DNA of 64,000 bases from Microvirga aerophila. Lineage in GTDB: Bacteria; Pseudomonadota; Alphaproteobacteria; Rhizobiales; Beijerinckiaceae. Under the pieces are notes generated by a model that ran no database searches, had not been told where the DNA came from, and was given only the letters and a program-made list of their open reading frames with translations. The first letter of the stretch is position 1, and each line of letters starts with the position of its first letter. A program made the position numbers and the translations under genes. This document shows positions 59,613 to 64,000 of this stretch, piece after piece. Location: the NCBI RefSeq assembly GCF_003332305.1, contig NZ_QOIO01000033.1, positions 1 to 64,000 of the forward strand, read 5' to 3'.

Positions 59613-59820
59613 TCCGCTGCTCTCCGTCGGCAACACACCTCCTCCATAACGCCATGGTGCCTACTTGGCTCCGAGCGTTGTCAGTCATCTCCCTGACTTG
59701 GAGCCGGGAGACCTGGGTGAAGTGACGCGGAACAGAGCCGCTAGCCCTAAAGCTAAGCTGAAACCTCGGGTCTGGTCTGGAGTTTGTCCCCTATTAGCCA
59801 TGCTGCGTCCGGAGGGGCCC

Positions 59821-60318
59821 ATGATCTCCCGTCAATTACCGACCTTGGCCTTGGTGACTGTCCTGTCTGTCGCGGCAGGATCGCTGGCCTTCGCTCAATC
59901 CGGCGGGGGATCGGGAGGCTCTGGAGGCGGCGGCGCAGGGGGCGGTGCAGGGGGTGCGGCAGGTTCCGGCGCGAGCGGCGGTGCGGCAGGTGGCGGTGCA
60001 GTGGGTGGCGGCGGTGCGATGAGCCCGGGCACAGTCGGCACGCCTGGAGCTGCGGGCGCGGCTCAACAGCCTGGCGGCGCCAACCCCAACGGGGCAGCAG
60101 GTCAATCATTGACGCCACCGATCGTCCCACCGGGCGCAACAGGATCGGTCGGCACCACGGGAACGGCCAACTCTGGAGCCCCGCGCCAAGGTCCGGGGGC
60201 CAGTGGTTCAACCGGGAACCAGACCGGTCTTGGCAATATTGGCCCGGAAACCGAGAGGGAGCAACGCGCTCAGGAAGAAAGCGACAAGGCAACCAAGCGA
60301 ATATGTGCGACCTGCTGA
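59821..60318 (+). CDS. Secreted glycine-rich low-complexity protein
   Basis: 165 residues from the ATG at 59821 (GGAGGGG upstream); the open frame begins 52 codons earlier without a site. After a signal peptide (LALVTVLSVAAGSLAFAQ) comes a ~45-residue Gly/Ala/Ser stretch, a Pro/Thr/Gly middle and a charged end (ETEREQRAQEESDKATKRICATC) with two cysteines. The charged tail could be a surface-binding or disulfide-forming part. Function unknown; low complexity makes homology searches difficult. Confidence 0.65.
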   Translation: MISRQLPTLALVTVLSVAAGSLAFAQSGGGSGGSGGGGAGGGAGGAAGSGASGGAAGGGAVGGGGAMSPGTVGTPGAAGAAQQPGGANPNGAAGQSLTPPIVPPGATGSVGTTGTANSGAPRQGPGASGSTGNQTGLGNIGPETEREQRAQEESDKATKRICATC

Positions 60319-60555
60319 TCGGCGGCGCAACCTGCATCCGGGCCTTCGAGCCGTAAGAGCAAACGGTCTGAAGGTTCGCGCCAGGGATCCACGAGTGCCT
60401 TGGGTTCCCGCCCCTTGTAGGAGACCGCATCAGGTCAAACCGTTCTATCTCTTGGCGTTATCCAACCCTCCCATGACCGAGACGCGGATTCCGGCTGCCA
60501 TCGAGCGCGGATACCATTATGGATGGGACGGATCATTCGGATTGGCCAGTAGAGC

Positions 60556-62232
60556 GTGACGCCAGAGATTGAGACATTGGACAATCAAAACTCTGCTCTG
60601 AGGCCCTTCCGGCATCGGATTTTTCGCGACGTATGGATCGCAAGTCTCTTCTCCAACTTCGGTGGGCTGATCCAATCGGTCGGTGCGGCCTGGTTGATGG
60701 CATCCATCAGCCCGTCGGCCGACCTGGTGGCGTTGGTGCAGGCATCGACGACGCTCCCGATCATGCTGTTCTCTCTGGTGGCAGGGTCGATCGCCGACAA
60801 CTTCGATCGACGCAGGTTGATGCTCGCATCACAAGCCTTCCTGCTCGTCGTGTCGGTGGCCCTCACACTCTCCAGCTATTTCGGTCTGGTGACGCCCTGG
60901 CTGCTCCTTGCCTTCACGTTCCTGGTCGGCTGCGGAACGGCCTTCAACGGGCCCGCATGGCAATCGCTGGTGGGTGAGATGGTGCCACGCACGGATCTTC
61001 CCGCCGCCATCACGCTCAACAGCATGGGGTTCAATATCGCCCGAAGCGTCGGGCCGGCGATCGGCGGCCTGATCGTCGGTGCCGCGGGAGCATTCGCGGC
61101 TTTCGCCGTCAATGCGATCAGCTATATCGGACTCATTGCCGTGTTGGCGCGCTGGCGTCCCGCCATGCCGCCCCGGACCCTCCCGCCGGAACCGCTCGCA
61201 AGCGCCATGGCGGCGGGTCTCCGATACGTCGCGATGTCGCCGAATATTGGAATCGTGCTGCTCCGCGGTGGGGTGTTTGGCCTCGCGGCAATCTCCGTTC
61301 AGGCGCTCATGCCGCTCATTGCACGGGATCTGATCCATGGCGGACCGCTGACTTTCGGCCTTCTGCTCGGAGCATTCGGCATGGGAGCCGTTGGCGGCGC
61401 CTTTGTCAGCGCGCGCCTGCGCCAGGCCCTCTCGGCCGAAGCGCTGACCCGCTCGGCGTTTGTCGGCTTCGCGGCCTGCGCCTGCATTGCCGGGTTAAGT
61501 TCCCTGCCCGTCCTGACGGTGGCCGCCATGGCCATCGGTGGGGCGAGCTGGGTTCTGGCCCTATCGAGCTTCAATGCGACCGTGCAGCTGTCTGCTCCCC
61601 GTTGGGTCGTCGGCCGAGCGCTTGCGCTCTACCAGATGGCAACTTTCGGCGGAATGGCGTTCGGCAGTTGGATCTGGGGCGCCGCTGCCGAAACCTGGGG
61701 CGTGGCCGACGCCCTTCTCATATCGTCCGTGACGTTGGTGGCCGGGGCGGTGCTGGGCCTGCGCTATCCACTACCGGAGCTCAAATCCCTGAACCTCGAT
61801 CCCCTCGACCGCTGGACCGAACCCAAGACCGCTATTGACATACGGCCGCGAAGCGGCCCCGTCGTGGTGACCATCGAGTACATCATCCGCGAGTCGGACG
61901 TGGTGGAGTTTCTTTCCGTGATGGCGGAACGCAGGCGCGTCCGACGCCGTGACGGCGCGCGTCATTGGACTCTGCTGCGAGACCTGGAGAACCCAGAGCT
62001 GTGGATCGAGCGCTACCACCTCCCCACCTGGCTCGAATATGTTCGGCACAACCAGCGCATGACGCATGCTGATGCGATCGTCGGAGAAAGGCTGCGCGCC
62101 TTGCATAAGGGCCCGGAGCGTCCACGGGTCCATCGCATGATCGAGCGTCAGGCCGGGTGGGTGACCTCGGAAGTCGACGTGCCGGCTCACGATATGGCGG
62201 CCCCGATAACGGACCCGACAGGCTCATCGTGA
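60556..62232 (+). CDS. MFS transporter (MFS_3/EntS-like) with a C-terminal alpha/beta domain
   Basis: 558 residues from a GTG. Twelve transmembrane helices cover about 20-420, with ADNFDRRRLMLASQAFLL (the A motif, loop 2-3), MVPRTDLPAAITLNSMGFNIARSVGPAIGG and AFVNAISYIGL-type helices. This fits the enterobactin-exporter-like family. The last ~100 residues (VVVTIEYIIRESDVVEFLSVMAERRRVRRRDGARHWTLL...ENPELWIERYHLPTWLEYVRHN) form a dimeric alpha/beta-barrel-like (ABM) domain, typical of a known subset. Substrate unknown. Downstream, after 170 bases, is the acyl-CoA synthetase gene. Confidence 0.85.
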   Translation: MTPEIETLDNQNSALRPFRHRIFRDVWIASLFSNFGGLIQSVGAAWLMASISPSADLVALVQASTTLPIMLFSLVAGSIADNFDRRRLMLASQAFLLVVSVALTLSSYFGLVTPWLLLAFTFLVGCGTAFNGPAWQSLVGEMVPRTDLPAAITLNSMGFNIARSVGPAIGGLIVGAAGAFAAFAVNAISYIGLIAVLARWRPAMPPRTLPPEPLASAMAAGLRYVAMSPNIGIVLLRGGVFGLAAISVQALMPLIARDLIHGGPLTFGLLLGAFGMGAVGGAFVSARLRQALSAEALTRSAFVGFAACACIAGLSSLPVLTVAAMAIGGASWVLALSSFNATVQLSAPRWVVGRALALYQMATFGGMAFGSWIWGAAAETWGVADALLISSVTLVAGAVLGLRYPLPELKSLNLDPLDRWTEPKTAIDIRPRSGPVVVTIEYIIRESDVVEFLSVMAERRRVRRRDGARHWTLLRDLENPELWIERYHLPTWLEYVRHNQRMTHADAIVGERLRALHKGPERPRVHRMIERQAGWVTSEVDVPAHDMAAPITDPTGSS

Positions 62233-62402
62233 AACACCCCGCTAGGCAATGGGCCGACTCTGTTGCCTGGTGGTGCCGGCCCTCTTCCGATCCCACGGCA
62301 GTTACCGTTAAACCACCTGAGCATGTCCGGGCTCGCGCCCCCAGGGTAGCCAGGCTGGCTGGTCTTGGGCCATACTTGTCGACAGGCACGGGAGAAGCCC
62401 CT

Positions 62403-64000
62403 TTGACCCTGACTGTTTACGACATAGACCTCGACAAGAACCCGGCGAATTTTCAACCGTTGACGCCCCTCACGTTCCTGGAGCGGGCAGCCGGCGTCCA
62501 CCCGGACCAAACCGCGATCATTCATGGTTCCTTGAGACGCACCTATCGGGACTTTTATTCCCGCTCCAGACGTCTCGCCTCGGCATTGGCCGAACGCGGC
62601 ATCGGGCGCGGCGATACGGTCTCGGTGATGCTTCCCAACACACCCTCCATGCTCGAGTGCCACTATGGCGTGCCGATGGTCGGCGCCGTGCTCAACACCC
62701 TCAACACCCGCCTCGACGCACGGGTGATTGCCTTCTCGCTCGCTCACAGCAACGCAAAGGTCCTGATCACCGACCGGGAGTTCTCAGCAACCGTGAAGGC
62801 TGCCCTTGACTTGGCGTCCGTCAAGCCGCTCGTCATCGACTATGACGATCCGGAGTTCACAGGCCCAGGCGAGCATCTCGGGGCCATGGAATACGAGGCC
62901 TTCCTGGCCGAGGGCGATCCCGATTTTGCATGGCGGCTCCCATCGGATGAGTGGGATGCGATCACCCTGAACTACACCTCCGGCACCACAGGCGATCCCA
63001 AGGGCGTGGTTTATCACCATCGCGGGGCGTATCTGCTCGCCATGGGAAACATCATCACTGGCGGCATGGGCCAGCATCCGGTCTATCTGTGGACGTTGCC
63101 CATGTTCCACTGCAACGGCTGGTGCTTCCCTTGGTCGTTGTCGATCGTCGCGGGCACCCATGTTTGCCTTCGCGCCGTGCGGGCAAAGCCTATGTACGAC
63201 GCCATTGCGGACCACGGGGTTACGCACCTGTGCGGCGCTCCCATCGTCATGTCGGCGTTGCTCAATGCACCGGCTGCCGAGAAGCGCCCCCTGCCCCATG
63301 TGGTCCGCTTCTTCACGGCCGCGGCCCCGCCGCCGGAGGCAGTGCTGGCTGCCATGAAGCAAGCCGGATTCGACGTGACCCATCTCTATGGCCTCACAGA
63401 GGTCTACGGCCCGGCAGTCGTCAACGAATGGCATCAGGACTGGGATAACCTGGATGCTGCGGAATATGCCGCCCGAAAGGCCCGTCAGGGCGTGCGCTAT
63501 CCCGTTCTAGAAGCCCTCGACGTGCTCGATCCGGAAACCATGCAGCCTGTGCCGGCGGACGGCGCGACCCTGGGAGAGGTCATGTTCCGTGGCAACGTGG
63601 TCATGAAGGGTTATCTCAAGAACCCCGCCGCCACGGCGAAAGCCTTCGAGGGCGGCTGGTTTCACTCCGGCGATCTCGGCGTCAAATATCCTGACGGTTA
63701 CATCCAACTCAAGGACCGGTCCAAGGACATCATCATCTCCGGCGGCGAGAACATCTCTTCAATCGAGGTGGAGGATGCGCTCTACAAGCATCCTGCCGTG
63801 CAGGCGGCTGCAGTGGTTGCGATGCCGGATGAGAAATGGGGCGAGACCCCTTGCGCCTTCGTCGAACTCAAGCCGGATGAAGTCGTCTCCGAGGCGGATC
63901 TGATCGCCTGGTGCCGGCAGCATCTGGCAGCGTTCAAGTGCCCCCGCACCATCCTGTTCGCCGAGATACCGAAAACCTCCACGGGCAAAATTCAGAAATT
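62403..64000 (+). CDS. AMP-binding acyl-CoA synthetase (partial at right edge)
   Basis: At least 532 codons from a TTG with GGAG 8 bases upstream; the gene is cut by the window edge. The adenylate-forming signature is YTSGTTGDPKGVVYHHRG (about 192-209). HLYGLTEVYGP, GEVMFRGNVVMKGYLKN, GGWFHSGDLGVKYPDGY, DRSKDIIISGGENISSIEVE and the C-terminal PKTSTGKIQK are all present. The last is the catalytic lysine loop. The enzyme joins a carboxylic acid to CoA using ATP. The sequence resembles medium-chain or aryl acyl-CoA ligases of about 540 residues, so only a few codons are missing. Confidence 0.93.
   Translation, partial: MTLTVYDIDLDKNPANFQPLTPLTFLERAAGVHPDQTAIIHGSLRRTYRDFYSRSRRLASALAERGIGRGDTVSVMLPNTPSMLECHYGVPMVGAVLNTLNTRLDARVIAFSLAHSNAKVLITDREFSATVKAALDLASVKPLVIDYDDPEFTGPGEHLGAMEYEAFLAEGDPDFAWRLPSDEWDAITLNYTSGTTGDPKGVVYHHRGAYLLAMGNIITGGMGQHPVYLWTLPMFHCNGWCFPWSLSIVAGTHVCLRAVRAKPMYDAIADHGVTHLCGAPIVMSALLNAPAAEKRPLPHVVRFFTAAAPPPEAVLAAMKQAGFDVTHLYGLTEVYGPAVVNEWHQDWDNLDAAEYAARKARQGVRYPVLEALDVLDPETMQPVPADGATLGEVMFRGNVVMKGYLKNPAATAKAFEGGWFHSGDLGVKYPDGYIQLKDRSKDIIISGGENISSIEVEDALYKHPAVQAAAVVAMPDEKWGETPCAFVELKPDEVVSEADLIAWCRQHLAAFKCPRTILFAEIPKTSTGKIQK

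Overview
The window looks like the chromosome of an alphaproteobacterium of the order Hyphomicrobiales. CtrA, SciP and ChpT homologues, a PmtA-type phospholipid N-methyltransferase, an EipA/DUF1134 protein and a Porin_2-type porin all point there. High GC, many short stress-type membrane proteins and the general style suggest Methylobacteriaceae, perhaps Microvirga; that genus guess is inference and was not tested.

Bases 1 to about 14,840 are accessory DNA. They end in a large serine recombinase whose last codons are read out of an elongator tRNA-Met gene on the opposite strand, so the element very probably sits in that tRNA. The island carries what looks like an IS3-type transposase start at the left edge, an IHF-beta-like protein, a three-gene operon ending in a J-domain protein, a GIY-YIG/DUF4357 nuclease next to an EVE-HNH endonuclease (a likely modification-dependent restriction pair), small envelope and VOC/DoxX genes, an HCCA-isomerase-like protein, two visible pseudogenes, and a recombination module. 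In that module a winged-helix regulator and the recombinase operon share an identical CTTGCAAG palindrome. The left end of the element is not in the window.

From 14,970 to about 37,000 the content is mostly core. pmtA and mnmA are followed by a cell-cycle stretch: sciP, a free-standing FlbD-type DNA-binding domain, a fliJ-like gene, ctrA, chpT and eipA, with CtrA-like TTAA boxes and GANTC sites in the right intergenic regions. Next come a D-amino-acid aminotransferase, a SWIB protein, uvsE between two single-domain response regulators, and a four-gene operon of DUF883/DUF3618/holin-like membrane stress proteins. A LuxR/LuxI quorum-sensing locus follows, divergent from an XRE regulator, with a hairpin that covers the luxI ribosome binding site.

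From 37,000 to 64,000 the window holds small membrane and ferritin-like stress genes, an RTX-type secreted protein split by one in-frame TAA, a porin, and a cluster from 44,052 to 52,474. This cluster combines an oligopeptide-type ABC importer, a flavoprotein monooxygenase, two L-2-amino-thiazoline-4-carboxylate-hydrolase-family proteins and a VOC protein; it looks like an uptake-and-breakdown system for an unidentified small compound. After it come an SDR oxidoreductase, an Mfd-like translocase, a probable orphan small RNA near 57.9 kb, a histone-deacetylase-like amidohydrolase, an MFS exporter with an extra C-terminal domain, and an acyl-CoA synthetase that runs off the right edge. I saw no CRISPR array and no rRNA gene.
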